Of a DNA stretch of 64,000 nucleotides, positions 24,040 to 36,900 are shown one piece after another. This DNA is from Erythroxylum novogranatense. Lineage: Eukaryota; Streptophyta; Magnoliopsida; Malpighiales; Erythroxylaceae. Where the stretch lies: contig CM057224.1 in the NCBI GenBank assembly GCA_029891385.1, positions 6,944,001 through 7,008,000 on the forward strand, in the 5' to 3' direction. Both the position numbers and the translations under genes were made by a program. The notes under the pieces were generated by a model. That model made no database searches. It saw nothing but the letters and a program-made list of their open reading frames with translations, and had not been told where the DNA came from. The first letter of the stretch is position 1. Each line of letters opens with the position of its first letter.

Positions 24040-24106
24040 TCATCACATTCGTTTTTTTTTTTTTTTTTGGGTGTAAACCATCCGGTTTCTGTCATCACAT
24101 TCGTTT
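24040..24106 (-). mobile_element. Truncated SINE/LINE tail with 15-bp target duplication
   Basis: TCATCACATTCGTTT occurs at 24040-24054 and again at 24092-24106. Between them are only a poly-T run (24055-24068) and 23 bases. Read on the minus strand this is CCGGATGGTTTACACCC followed by poly-A. A short insert with an A tail and a perfect long duplication is the hallmark of target-primed retroposition. The insert is too short to name a family. Confidence 0.75.
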
Positions 24107-24283
24107 AAGCAGGCGTGATCAGGGTTGTTAGAGTAAACCCTCTAGCGGCATAATACGATATAACTGCAAGTTCAGCATGGCTTATATTGGTTGATTAACG
24201 TCAACTCGAGAAATGTTTGACACTCAACTATTCTGCGAGCATGGAAATCTGCACAGAAATTAGCTTCTCGATAAACATGTTTC
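24107..24283. other. Short intergenic stretch
   Basis: Unique-looking DNA between the retroposon stub and the Reina-type element. No feature is seen. Confidence 0.4.
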
Positions 24284-24288
24284 AATTC

Positions 24289-24688
24289 TGATATGGGTGA
24301 GGGATTATACGTCCCAAATTGATTGGGACGGTTGAAGGGATCAATTGTAATTATGAAATTTACGTAAGGAGAGAGAATAATATAAGGCTATTCACACATC
24401 ACATCATAACATTATGATATTTTTCATACTTCTCACGTGAGTTGATTACAAATATATATATATAGCAACTGGAGTACAACGCGAATAGTGGGAATCCCCG
24501 TTGCAGATTTCCAGAACCACCCACCCTTGCCATGCTGGCAATTCATTAACTATTAATACTATTAACTCTAATGGGACCCGGCCTATACTGCTAACTTGCC
24601 CACTTAATCTCAACAAGAAGCTAACCCAATTGACAAATAAACTACCGAATTGAATGCTCCCAATCCCTAATTCCCAATTCATGCATCA
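24289..24688 (-). repeat. 3' LTR of Reina-type element
   Basis: On the minus strand it starts TGATGCATGAATTGGG at 24688 and ends CCCATATCA at 24289. It pairs with 29344-29747. The polyprotein frame of the element runs past the purine-rich tract at 24689-24707 into the first bases of this LTR. Confidence 0.93.
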
Positions 24689-27600
24689 ATACTCGCTCCT
24701 TCGAGAATGTCCTTGTCCTCAAGGACAAAACTTAGATACCTAACCTTCATGTCATCAAGCCATTCTCAAGTAGCATCACTGGGAGATCCACCGTCCCACT
24801 GAATCAAAACTTGTACTGCCGCTCTGTTACGCTTACGATTGAGCCTTCTACCAAGTATGCATTTTGAAGTCCAAGGGAGCTCAGGCATGCTCAAAGGTGA
24901 ATCAACAGGAGTAGTTGGAACTCCAACAAATCTCTTGAGCTTAAAAACATGGAAAACTGGATGGATTGAAGCACTAGCAGGCAGTTTTAAACGGTAAGCC
25001 AATTTTTCCACTCGTTCCATTACCTGGTACGGTCCAAAAAACCTTGCCGCTAATTTTTGGGTAGTCCTGGTAGCCACAGACTTCTGTTTAAATGGTTGTA
25101 GTTTAAGAAGCACCCAATCTCCCACTTCAAATTCTCTTTCTGTCCTCTTCCTATCTCCAACTCGTTTCATACGGTTTTGAGCTTGCACAAGGTTCTGCTT
25201 TAATTCCTCAATTTTAGCTTCCCGGGTAGTCAACAGAACATCTACTGCATGTACATTAGAATCATTAGGAATATAGGAATATGGAGAGGGAGGTACCAGA
25301 TAAGACTTCAAATGGAGTGACTTTAGTAGAAGTGTGATAGGTGGTGTTATACCACCATTCCGCCAATGACAACCACTTCACCCAATTCTTAGGAACCTCT
25401 CTTTGTCATACGCCGAAGATACATTTCCAAGCAGCGATTAACCACCTCAGTTTGACCATCTGATTGCGGGTGATAGGCAGTAGAATAGCACAACTCAACC
25501 CCTTGTAATGAGAACAACTCCTTCCAAAAATTGCTTTGAAAAGTAGGATCCCTGTCACTAATAATGGTTGCTGGCATACCATGCAGCTTAAAAACATTGT
25601 CTAAGTATACCTGAGCCACTTCTTTAGCCGTATAAGGATGGGACAAAGCTAGAAAATGAGCATACTTGCTCAATCTATCAACTACAACTAGTATAACTTC
25701 CTTACCTCCAGACTTGGGCAGTCCCTCTACAAAGTCCATAGTGATGTCAGTGAACACAGACTCAGGAACAGGATTCGGTTGTAAGAGTCCCGCTTCTGCA
25801 ACATTTTCTGGTATTCTTCTGGCACACTTCACACTCCCTAATGAACTGTCTGAGCATTTTCTGTTGCCCTTTCCAGTAAAATACTGATTTCAACCTTTTA
25901 GAAGTGGCTTGCATGCCTGAATGCCCCCCAATAGATGAATTATGATATAAGCCCATAATCTGGTTTTGCAGTGTCTTGTCCAACCCTACCACCAATTTAC
26001 CCTTCCTGGTTAATAGGTTATCTTTCCACTGGAAGGAGGGGTGAGACAGAGGGTCTTTTTCCAGTTGAGAAATCAATTGCTGAATCTGTTCATCAATAGC
26101 CCAAGAAGCCTTAATGCACTCCAATAAATCAGTAGAAGCAGTAGAAATAGTCATAGACAATAACTCAGAGCCAGATACTCTTGATAGAGCATCAGCAGCA
26201 ATGTTCTCCTTTCCTTTCCTGTAGACGATCTCATAATCCAAGCCCAATAACTTGGCCAGCCATACCTGTTGACTCTCATATGTCAGATTCTGATCAAGTA
26301 GGTATTTAAGACTACTATGATCAGTCTTGATTTTAAAATGTCTCCCTTTCAAGTAATGCCTCCACTTGCCTACCGCTTGCAAAACTGCTAGCATCTCCTT
26401 TTCATACACTGATAAACACTGGTGCCTAGGACCTAAAGCTTTACTCATATAGGCTATAGGATGACCAGCCTGCATTAATACTGCACCAATTCCTGTACCA
26501 GAAGCATCAGTTTCTATCACAAATTCTTGTGACAAGTCAGGTAGCGCCAAAACAGGAGAAGTAGTTAGAGCTTCCTTGAGCTGCTGAAAAGCCTTATCTG
26601 CTTCAGTGCCCCAAGAAAATCCCTCTTTCTTAAGTAGATTAGTCAATGGCTTGCTAATGCTGCCATAATTTTTCACAAATCGTCTGTAATACCCTGCTAA
26701 CCCCAAAAATCCCCTTAACTGCTTCACATTAGAGGGTACTGGCCAATCTCTAACTGCCTGAATCTTTTTCGGGTCTGTGGACACACCCCTAGCTGAGATA
26801 TAATGCCCTAAATACTCCACACTAGTACCCCCAAACACACATTTACTCTCCTTGGCAAACAGTTGGTGCTGTCTTAGAATTTCAAACACTAATCTTAGGT
26901 GTTTCACATGCTCCTCAATGCCCTTACTATAGACTAAAATATCATCAAAGAACACCAAGACAAATTTCCTTAGAACAGGTCTGAACACCTCATTCATTAA
27001 GTCTTGGAAGGTGGCAGGGGCATTAGTAAGCCCAAACGGCATTACTAGAAACTCATAATGCCCATTGTGAGTTCTAAATGTTGTTTTATATATATCAGGT
27101 GCATGCATTTTAATTTGGTGGTAACCAGCCCTTAAGTCAACCTTAGAAAATACCTTAGCTCCATGTAATTCCTCTAACAACTCATCAACAAGAGGAATAG
27201 GAGATTTGTTTTTAATAGTCATCTGATTCAAGGCTCTGTAATCTACACATAACCTCCATGAATTGTCTTTTTTCTTTACTAATACCACTGGGCTAGCAAA
27301 AGGGCTAGAACTAGGTTGTACTATTCCAATAGTGAGCATTTCATCAACTAGCTTTTCTACGACATCTTTCTGTAACCCTGAATACCTGTATGGTCTTTTA
27401 TTGACAGGTTGAGACCCTTCTTTTAGTGGAATTTGATGATTGTGAGATCTGTCCGGAGGTAGCCCTTTCGGTTCACAGAACAGATCTTGGAATTCTCCAA
27501 GCAAGGCTGCAATGGCTGGCGTATTACCACATTCCTGATTGCTAGGGGCCACTATGGTAAAAAACTCAATCTGTGCTGTATCTTTCAACCTGAGACTGCA

Positions 27601-29307
27601 TAATTGCATAGAAGCAACCTGAGTAGGCTTTCCCATTAACTTAGCCAGTTGATCATTACCAATCTGTTTAATTTTCTTCTCAGCCTTCCCTTTGATAGTA
27701 ACCAGTTGATCATCCCAGTAAAAAGACATCCAAAGTTCAGCATAGTTAGAAATAATATTGCCCAAAGTTGATAACCATTGGATTCCCAGAACCATATCAC
27801 AACTAGACAATGGTAACACTAAAATGTCTGCGCAAAACCTAGCTCCCTGTAAAGACCAGTTTAGCTCTTTGCAAATTGCTTTACACTCCATAATACCCCC
27901 ATTAGCCACCTCCACTGTCAAGGGTTTAATAGCAATAAGCTGAAACCCTAGTCTCTTTACAAAGTCCTCACTTATGAAATTGTGAGTACTTCCTGAGTCA
28001 ATTAACACTTGCATGGCTTTTTGACTCACAACCCCTACAACCCTCATTGTGTGGAACCCTATTTCACCTTCAAGAGCATTCACAGATATGTGTGGATTAA
28101 TGTCCCCCTGCAATTCTTGCACACTGAAACCTTCTTCCTCATCAATCTCCTCCACCGTATCGTCTTCTATGCTGATTGAGAACACTTGTCTGTGCTTGCA
28201 AATATGTCCTGGTGTAAATTTTTCTGGGCACCAGAAACATAACCCTTGAGCTCTCCTTTCATCAAAATCCCTGCTCCGGATTCTTTTGTTTGCATAAGGT
28301 AGATTGTTAGGTTTTTTCTGGCTCAATTTGTTGCTGTTGTTGTTTGCTGATATGTATGGGGTGTTGGCTTTTTGTTGATTAGAGGTATTTTGGGTGCTAG
28401 GGTTGTATTTGGTGAGGGTGGTAGATTTGGTGTAGGTATGTGAGGATACTTTAGGTGTGGGAACTGGTGTTTCCACCATCAAAGCAGGTTCGCTTTGGAG
28501 CCTAGCTAAGTCATAGGCATCACGCAAATCCTTTGGCCTAAACATCTTCACCAACTTCTTTACTTCATGTTGTAACCCACCAATGAAGAAAATTAAAGCT
28601 TGCCTCTCCTCAATATCTGATCTATTCCAAAGTGTGTCAAACTGGCTAATGTATGTCTCCAAATCCCCTGTTTGGCTAAGATCCTTTAGCTGCTCTAATG
28701 GGTGTTTATCCCCGCCAAACCTGAATCCAATAGCCTCCTCGTAATCTTCCCACGTATTAATTCCTGATCCTCTAGTGTGGGCTTGATGCCAAGAGAGAGC
28801 ATCATCACTTAAGTAGTAGGCAGCCAGCTTAATCTTATCCACGTCTGCTACCTCCTCAACTTCAAAATATTGCCTACACTTGAAGATCCAAGCATTCACA
28901 TCCCCTTGCCCAGTAAACTTCGGAAAATCTCTCCTGGGTTTCTTGAATCTACAACATCTATGCCCACTCTCACTCTGTTGATGGGTCTCTACTGTGGTTG
29001 CAGGTATGGTGGAGTTTTTGTCACTTTCTCTTTCGTCACCCACTGACTTTCCCTTGGAGGAACTCGTGCCTCCTTGGGTTTGTTGAAGCTGCTCCAGAAG
29101 TCCGGATTGCTGGAGGTTGAGTCCCTTGATCAAGCTTTTCAGTTCTACTAGCTGCACCTCATTTTTCTGCTGTGATTCCTCTAGGCGTTTGTCAGTATCT
29201 CGTAAACCTTGAGCAAGTAGTGAATATTTGTCTTGGGTTTCTTGCATCAGGTTGGACATGGTGTCCTCAAGATTCTTAAGATCGTGTGATCTCGTACCAG
29301 TGGCCAT
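24679..29307 (-). pseudogene. Reina-type gag-pol polyprotein, frameshifted after the integrase zinc finger
   Basis: The frame starts at ATG 29307 ([10 protein letters not shown]) and stays open to 25762, almost 1,180 codons. In order it holds an N-terminal coiled coil, gag (about residues 130-250), a [14 protein letters not shown] knuckle-like motif (near 360), protease ([11 protein letters not shown], near 435), RT ([10 protein letters not shown], near 755), RNase H ([11 protein letters not shown] to DALSRV) and the integrase zinc finger. A frameshift near 25815 moves the integrase core (VVVDRLSKYAHF, ISDRDPTF, HPQSDGQTE) into another frame. Two more shifts lie near 25405 and 25306, and TGA replaces a Trp codon at 24766-24768 in the chromodomain (LIQWDGGSPSDAT-stop-EW). 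Repaired, the frame would end at 24679 inside the 3' LTR. Such elements copy themselves through RNA in virus-like particles. This copy cannot make full-length integrase. Confidence 0.94.
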
Positions 29308-29327
29308 TGACACAGTCCAAGGATGAA

Positions 29328-29341
29328 CTGCTTTGATACCA
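29328..29341 (-). other. Primer-binding site of Reina-type element
   Basis: The minus strand reads TGGTATCAAAGCAG two bases inside the 5' LTR. It differs slightly from the plant initiator-Met tRNA complement (TGGTATCAGAGC). Confidence 0.8.
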
Positions 29342-29343
29342 GA

Positions 29344-29747
29344 TGATATGGGTGAGGGGTTATACGTCCCAAATTGAATGGGAAGGTTGAAGGGATCAAT
29401 TGTGATTATGAAATTTACGTAAGGAGAGAGAATAGTATAAGGCTATTCACACATCACATCATAACATTCTGATATTTTTCATACTTCTCACGTGAGTTGG
29501 TTACAAATATATATATATATATAGCAACTGGAGTACAACGCGAATAGTGGGAATCCCCGTTGCAGATTTCCAGAACCACCCACCCTTGCCATGCTGGCAA
29601 TTCATTAACTATTAATACTATTAACTCTAATGGGACCCGGCCTATACTGCTAACTTGCCCACTTAAGCCCAACAAGAAGCTAACCCAATTGACAAATAAA
29701 CTACCGAATTGAATGCTCCCAATCCCTAATTCCCAATTCACGCATCA
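29344..29747 (-). repeat. 5' LTR of Reina-type element
   Basis: This is the partner of 24289-24688 and carries the element promoter in minus-strand sense. It has TG...CA ends, an AT-dinucleotide run near 29507-29522 that differs in length from the other LTR, and the target duplication AATTC outside its right edge. Confidence 0.93.
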
Positions 29748-29752
29748 AATTC

Positions 29753-31345
29753 ACAAACCCAATCTCTACAAAGCAAGGACTGGATATCGTCAATAACCGC
29801 ACCCGATACACCTTAAGATTAGTACGGTACAAAAGGTTCTCCTAATGCCATGCTTCAAAGTCCTATTGAAAGAATTACCTGACTTAGCGGCAGTCACGAA
29901 GAGCATGCAGTCTGCCTTCTAAAGTTATTAAGATTTCTAATAGTAGGATATAGTTGGATAAATATTGGGATGAGATAATGTGACTATAGATAAGGAGCAT
30001 TTTTTTAAATATATTATCATGGTAGAAGTCAAATGGAGCTTAATATCCAATTATATAAGCAATTTCATAAGATCTATTAGCAATTCTAGTATCTATAGTT
30101 GCTTCTAAGTTTGCTTTTAATATTGGCAGTTAGATAATGAGTCCTCGTCGTAGCTGACTTCATCCTAAACCTATGGAAGCCTTGATGTGTGCCCGAAGTT
30201 GGTTAGGTCTAAAAATATTAAAGGTAAACTCTATATATTATAATACATTAGTTTTATTTTTTTGCTTTTGTAAATTTAATAATCATCCATCATATTGTCT
30301 TATATATTATATTTTTTATATTATGACAGGTATGGAGAATGTGAATACAACAAAAACCATTCATCTAGCTGAAATTTTTTTGATTAAATATTCGATGATG
30401 AAGATACATTTATTTGTTAATTATCATGCATTCATTTAATAAAACTATTGCATAATTGGGTATGACTTGTACAGTTTTTATATATATATAGATGAAATGG
30501 TGCTAATTATTATCAATCCTAACATAATGATTAGCTAACCTAATTCCTTCTATTGTTGGTTTTTTTTCACTAATCTTTACTTTTCATTTGCTTTTTTTTT
30601 AATGTAATTGATTTGGTTTCCACTAAATCTTGCAAATGAAGATCTAAATAGTTAAACTTTCATATACTTATGTGATTTGTTGCAGATCAACAAAGAAAAC
30701 TCCCTTATGTGTTTTTTTTCAGATCAACAAAGAAAACTCCATGCTATCGTCTCTAAAATGATGTGTTTAGAAATGAACAAGTTCCACCCCATCTTTTCTA
30801 AGTGATTGCTTATTTGACACCCTATGGTTGCCTCCTATCATTGCATCTTTTCCAACATTTGTATTAGAGGATCTGAATCACTTTATGAAAAATACTTGTT
30901 TGCATTGTCTCTGTAATGCTTTCCATGAGGTCATGATATATTATTTTATTTTGGAATGTTTTAAAGAAGTTATAAAGGAAGAAGCATTTACATGTTTAAG
31001 ATAATTAGTTGTGTTTTTAATTTTTGGGCTAGCCTAATTTGATTAAGCTTCAAGCTTGACAGAGCTTAATTAAACTAAGGCACATATTGTTCTACATTAT
31101 CTAAGCTTGACTAGATTTTAGGTTAGGCCCAGGCTGAAATTATGAAGATATGGATCAAACTTGACCTGACATATTGCCAATCATAGTAATACCATTATTT
31201 GTTCTGTTGAAACTCTTTTTGCATTATTTATTCTATCCAAAAGGGAGTTCACAATTTCGACTTTGAGTTATGAATGGTCAGGTGGCTTATTTGTTAATTT
31301 TGTGAGTTAAGTATAGGTGATCAATCCCATATGATGAATGAAAAC
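29753..31345. other. AT-rich intergenic DNA
   Basis: No gene recognised. A 21-base word, CAGATCAACAAAGAAAACTC(C), is repeated about 36 bp apart near 30683 and 30720. The plus-strand frame at 30173-30439 has no recognisable content. Confidence 0.45.
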
Positions 31346-32783
31346 TGATAAGTGTAAATTGCATTGCATTTTAGAGCATAGTTTGGTATGCGTTTAGTTA
31401 TTAATTAAATCATTTAGAATGTGTTTATGTTATAATTGTGTTAGTTTGTTAATTATTTATGTTTTAAGTGTTTAATAGATTAGTACAAGTTTTTGAGCGT
31501 AAATATTATGTTTCAGGGTCAACATCGAAGAACGGAAGAATTTTGGAGACATTCGGGCTAAAACAACAGCTAAAAGGCCACGATCGTGACAGAAGCTCCA
31601 AATTTGGCCCACGATCGTGGCATGGAATGGCCTATGATCGTGGCCTACATGCCACAATCGTGATAAAAGGCTTAGATGTGAGCTACGATCGTGGTCTGTG
31701 TCAGGCAAACGAGTAGACACTCACGAATGTCAAATTTTGAGGGATTTTTAGACCTTTCGGACCTCAGAAAAACCCCAGGGTTACCTAATACAAGAGGATA
31801 TAAAAAGAACAAAAAGAGGTAGAGAAAAGAGCTTTCTGCATCATCCACCTTGAGAAACCCTAGAAAGAGATCATTAAGAGATAGAGGAAGAGAGCAGATG
31901 AGAAGAAACTGACTCGAAGTACTTCCCAGATTAGGAGGTTTTTAGATGTCGCTACCTTCTGTCATCCATTTTAGATTGTATTTCCTATTCTTTTCAGTTT
32001 TAGTATTATATGGAATTGAATTGAACAGTTGATGATAGAATCCATAATACAGAGGATGTTCTAAACACACATTCGGAGCTTTATCTTGAGTTAATGAGAA
32101 TCTGATAGCTTATGTGTTTATTGGATATTGTTGTGGTTTGATTATGCTATTGCATAATTCGATAATAAACTAAGAGAGTGAATTGAATGAAAAAAGATTA
32201 AATTAGACTAACGAGAGTTAGGAGATTTAATAGAAAATAGAATTAAATCATATCGATAATTTGTGGGGAGAGATCTTGTATAGGTTTCTAATAGTTTATT
32301 AGAGAACTTCATAATTAATTAAGATTTTAGATAGGTTGTGAATTGAGAGATTGCAACCTCCATAATCTGATTAGGGTTTATGATTCAAGGTTAATAGTTA
32401 TAACTCGAGAGAGAATAATCAACCCTAAGATAGTCTAAAACTAATAGTCCAATAATTCATAATCAGTTAGGTTAGCATTAAGGATAGGTAAAATTTTCTT
32501 TATCCCAATTGGTAGTTTCCTTCGGTTGATTCTTGGGGTATTGTAAATTGCTTGATAATTAGTATTTTTGTGTTTGATTAGTAATTTGATTGATTGAATT
32601 AAATTCTTGTGTTAGTTTTGTTGCATCTTAAATTTCTATTATTTGTTTCTAGCCTTAGATTTTAGGATTAGATTAGTTCCCTCATTGTGGGATTGATATC
32701 TTTGATATTACACTAATGAATCGTATGCTTGCGGATTATCGAGGGTTAATAAATAAAACTTGCACACAATCAAACCCCAATCA
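31346..32783 (+). repeat. 5' LTR of Athila/Tat-like element
   Basis: It starts TGATAAGTGTAAATTGC at 31346, matching TAATAAGTGC at 37806 and TGATAAGTGC at 38279. It ends AATCA about 7 bp before the primer site. A cluster of CACGATCGTG-like palindromes lies at 31575-31700. The leader (31790-31930) is purine-rich. The 3' boundary is estimated from the primer site. Confidence 0.8.
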
Positions 32784-32885
32784 AGTTTTTGGCGCTATTA
32801 TCAGGGAGACGATTAGTTTTGTTCTTTAGTCTAAAGCGTTGTAGTTACCCTTTAGTTTTCGTTCTTTCTTTCTATTTTTGAATCC

Positions 32886-34990
32886 ATGCCCTTATATGAA
32901 TACAAGAGTTACGAGAAGTTCGAGTTGTACAACTAAAACCTTAGAGCTAGATAACACTCTATTAAAACGATCAATTAGGAAAGCTCGATGTGAAGAAGAA
33001 GAAGAAATCGCAAAAGCAATAATGACCAAGGAATTTTAGCAAGATTTGGATCACATAGCGAACCAAGGATGCCAACAAAGAACCCTTATGGATTTCAAGA
33101 GACCAGAGTTCAATGCAGCTAAACAAGGAGTAGTTAGGCAACCTGTACAAGCAGCCTCTTTTGAAATTAAACTAGCCCTCCTAAACATGCTTCAATAGAA
33201 TGTGCAATTCTATGGACTAACAAATGACTCGAATGCACATATAGTAAATTTCCTTGAAATCTGTGATACCTTTCGGTACCATCAGATGTTAGAGGATTCA
33301 ACAAGAATTAGGCTTTTCCCTTTTACCCTAAGAGATAGAGCAAAGGTCTGGTATCACTCCTTCAACCCAACCAATGTTACCACTTGGGATCAACTAGCTT
33401 GTGCCTTTTTAGACAAGTGTTTTCCCTTTACCATGACCATAAAGATTACCAAAGAGATTACCAACTTCTAGTAAAGTGACGAGGAATCAATATATGAAGT
33501 GTGGGAATAATACAAGGACTTGTAATGAAAATGCCCATACTATAACTTACCTAAGGAGTTCTTGTTGCAAACATTCTATAATGGAGTAACTCCATATACG
33601 AGACGCACAATTAATGAAGGTTTAGGAGGATCATTGATGAAAAAGACAATAGATGAAGCAGAAGAGATAATAAAGGAGATGGCAAGTAATGGTTTCCTAT
33701 GGACGAACGAAAGGAGTAGACAACCCACAACCTTCCGAGAACAAAAAGGAGTTGTAGTTATTGATTAAATGATAGAGATGCAAATGAAAATTGACAACTT
33801 AACTCAACAGCTCAATAACATAAAGGCTTCATCCTTAGCTTTGGTAAAAGTCATGCAACTAAAGTGTGAACTCTGCAAACAGATGGACTATGATATGGTG
33901 GATTGCTTTTTGATGAAGTAACAATTTGTAGCGTGTTAGTTATATGGGAGCTCAATATGGACGAGGAGGGGGAAACAATCCTTACTCTAACACATATAAC
34001 CCTAGGTTGAAGAATCACCCTAACTTCTCTTAGACGAATAATGCTAGATGACAATTCAGACCCCAAAGGCAACTAGGTTTCCAATAAGATAAACTAAACT
34101 CAATGGAATCCAAGTTGGATAGGATTTTCGATAAAATTGGAGGCATGGAGGATGCATATAAGAGTCTTTAAAGTAAGTTCAAGCAAGTCACTAAAAACTA
34201 TGCCTCTTGAATATATAATATGGAGGTCCATGTCGGTCAACTAGTAGAGGCAATTTCAACTCAAAATATAGGAGCCCTTCTATGCAATACTAAATCTAAC
34301 CTAAAGAAGTGGATCATGGCCAGTACTTAGACCCAGGAAAAGAAACTTGAACATATGAAAGAAGATGGAGACAGTAGAGAAGGACAAGCAAATATGAAAT
34401 TCCTTCCAAGTGAGCTCATAATTAAGCCAATCGAGGAACCATGACCTGAATTTTCATACCCTATTTTAGCTCAACAGAAATCAAATTCAAGTAAGGCGAT
34501 GAGGAATTTTAAGGAGGTTGAATTAAACAATGTTGAGGACATAACAGGATAACTACAAACGGGGCTCACACTAAAGGAATCAATCAAGAAGAAGGTCAAG
34601 GAGCTTATAGTAGAACAAAACCCTAATATAACACAAAAGAAAGAGGACCCAAGGAATTTTTACATTCCTTGCAGTATCAATGAAGTTAAAATAGATAGGG
34701 TATTCAAAGATTTGGGAGTGAGTATTAATATGATGCCTTATACCTTTAGTCAAAAATTGGGGTTAGAAGAGTTAGAACCCACTACGATGATAGTGAAGAC
34801 GACAGACAGAACAATTCATCAGCCAAAGGGTCTTATTAAGGACGTGTAAGTATAGATTGATATATATACCTTTCTCATATACTTCTTTGTATTGGATATT
34901 GGAGAAGATGTGGAAATCCCTATGGCCCTTGGATGACCATTCTTGGCTACTGCTTACTCAATAATTGACGTTGATGGGGTCTAACTCTGA
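32886..34990 (+). pseudogene. Athila/Tat-like gag-protease remnant
   Basis: From the ATG at 32886 the frame is interrupted by many stops. Gag similarity is clear at 33200-33770: NFLEICDTFRYHQ, IRLFPFTLRDRAKVWYHS, TTWDQLACAFLDKCFP and LLQTFYNGVTPYTR. A CELC...DC knuckle follows near 33870. A retropepsin-type region lies at 34650-34970 (FYIPCSINEVKIDRVF, KDLGVSINMMPYTF, IPMALG-stop-PFLATA). The catalytic Asp-Ser/Thr-Gly is DLG here, as is usual in Athila/Tat proteases. Stops at many Gln and Trp codons show decay. No RT follows. Confidence 0.82.
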
Positions 34991-35840
34991 GGGTCAGAGA
35001 GCATCAAATAACCATCATTATGTCAAAGAATGATAATAGTTCTCCCTTACTTCTAGTTAACATCAAAGAAACTGAACTTTAAGGACAATGGGAAGATATT
35101 AAGGACCCTAGGAATGCATTTAGAAAGAAACAATTGCAATGGAGAAGGCGAAGGAAGTTGAAGTAGAAGGAAGGTGTGACCTAAGGCATGGTAGCTCATG
35201 TGCAAATTGTAAGATCGATGACTGCACTACCATTGCATAATTCATTTAAACCACTTTGAGCACAAGAAAAGTATCGAGCTACTAATGTTAAAAGAAGCGC
35301 TGCATGGGAGGTAACCCATGGATTGTTAATTCCATGTTATTTCCATTTACGTTTATATAGTTTGAATTTTGTAGTTAGGTTATTTCATTTCCAAATAAGG
35401 TTGGGAAGGCATAGGACTTTGACATGAGTTAGATGATCGAGGAAGCAAAAAAGAGGTGAAAGAGCTATAAAAGAGTTAGGACGGGATCTCAGGAATATGT
35501 AGAAGGACAAAAGAAGAAAAAATTAGAAAATAGGTAGAATTAATGCAGGCCACAATCGTGGCTGCGGCAGAGTAAAACTGTCCATGCAATTTTTAGCTAA
35601 ATTTTTTCCATTTTACCTTCCTTCACCTATATATTCACTTCATACTGCATTTTTCATTTTAACTTTATCTAAGTTTGGAACCTCCAAAAAATCTCACTTC
35701 TCGCTATCCAACTTCCAAATTTCCACTTTAGTCCAACTTCCACCTACTTATAGTCCATTATGCCGTGTATTAAGTAATCAGCGAAGTGCAACCAATCATT
35801 AGGAAGAAATCAAGTCTCGAGCTAAGGACAAAGGAACAGG

Positions 35841-36900
35841 GTGGCAAATTTTGGAGCACCCTTCCCAATCTACACAGAGAAGGAAGGTATTCGACTCCAA
35901 TCTCTTCATGTTAAACAGATAGTAGTCCTAAAGTACTTTGATTTTGCTACGCTTGATAAGCTAGAATTGCAAGATAGGGTAGAGAATTTAGCAAAAAGAA
36001 TTCAGTGGAGTAAGTTCATACACTTCAAATATCCTATCTACCAGGAATTCAACCTTGAATTCTTCACTTTCCTTTAGTTCAAAACTAGTAACCCTAAGAA
36101 AATATGGTTTAGGTTGTAGGGACAACCTTATGAGCTAAACCTTGAAATTATGTATGAGATTTGTGATTTCCCTCGAATCTTCCATTATCGATTGACATGG
36201 TGATTTTTGTGCTCCCCACTATTGTAACGAGTTCGCTGCGTTGGAGTGGTTCAATGCCAAGAATGCCCACAACAACATTATATGAAGCCATGATCACTTG
36301 TTGTTACACAAGTTTATATGTCAAATGGTTTTTGAAAAATTAGAAACCAATAGGTGCTTAACGAAGGAACTTTTTATGTTATAATGCATGGATCACAACA
36401 TCCCAATGTGCACCTTCACACATGCGCTAAATGCTATTGTTGCAAATTTATGTAAAAAAGGCAATAATTTAGGTATGGGTTATTTTTTTAATGCCATTGC
36501 CGAGTATTATAGTGTGGATTGTAGTGGTTTAACTGTCTACCTCCGTGATTTTCTAAATCTCCATCACTTGTGGTGTGCTAAAATCATAAAGTCCTATAAC
36601 ATGGTACTATGGGACATTAGCCAAAAACTCATGTAAAGATCAGGGCCAGTCAGGCAAGGTCTAGCACAGTGCCATCTCAATAGGCAGAAGAGGACTTGAC
36701 TAGCGAGGAGTCCGAAGAAGAAGAAGACATAGAATAACTTGGTTAGAAGAAAGTACTTGATACAATCTCCACCAACACCAAAGCAAGTACAGATATAATT
36801 GCAGAAAACATTAGGATGATGAAAGAGATGCCCTGTACACAACAACGTCAGAGCCAGGATATATGCCAGATTCATCGATACTTCGAGGCTCAAGGTGTTT
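35841..36900 (+). pseudogene. Athila-type additional ORF (env-position) remnant
   Basis: Frames at 35841-36077 (ILKYFDF-like VVLKYFDFATLDKLEL, FKYPIYQEFNLEFFTFL), 36100-36190 (GQPYELNLEIMYEICDFP) and 36388-36636 (CTFTHALNAIVANLCKKG) are in the order and spacing of the Athila ORF1 family, which sits after pol in complete elements. Stops separate the pieces. The C-terminal part (36640-36900) is acidic and low-complexity. Its function in Athila elements is unknown. The env label reflects position only. Family assignment is moderate. Confidence 0.5.

Larger units (their letters stand above)
24284..29752 (-). mobile_element. Full-length Reina-type Ty3/gypsy element with target-site duplication
   Basis: The LTRs are 24289-24688 (3' LTR in element sense) and 29344-29747 (5' LTR), about 400 bp each, with TG...CA ends. 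AATTC flanks both sides (24284-24288 and 29748-29752), a perfect 5-bp duplication. By eye the LTRs differ at about ten positions plus a 4-bp AT-repeat indel, roughly 2.5 percent. The primer site next to the 5' LTR reads TGGTATCAAAGCAG on the minus strand, like the initiator-Met tRNA site. Compact length of about 5.5 kb, short LTRs, one gag-pol frame and a chromodomain at the C terminus fit the Reina clade of chromoviruses. The clade name is inference. Confidence 0.95.
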
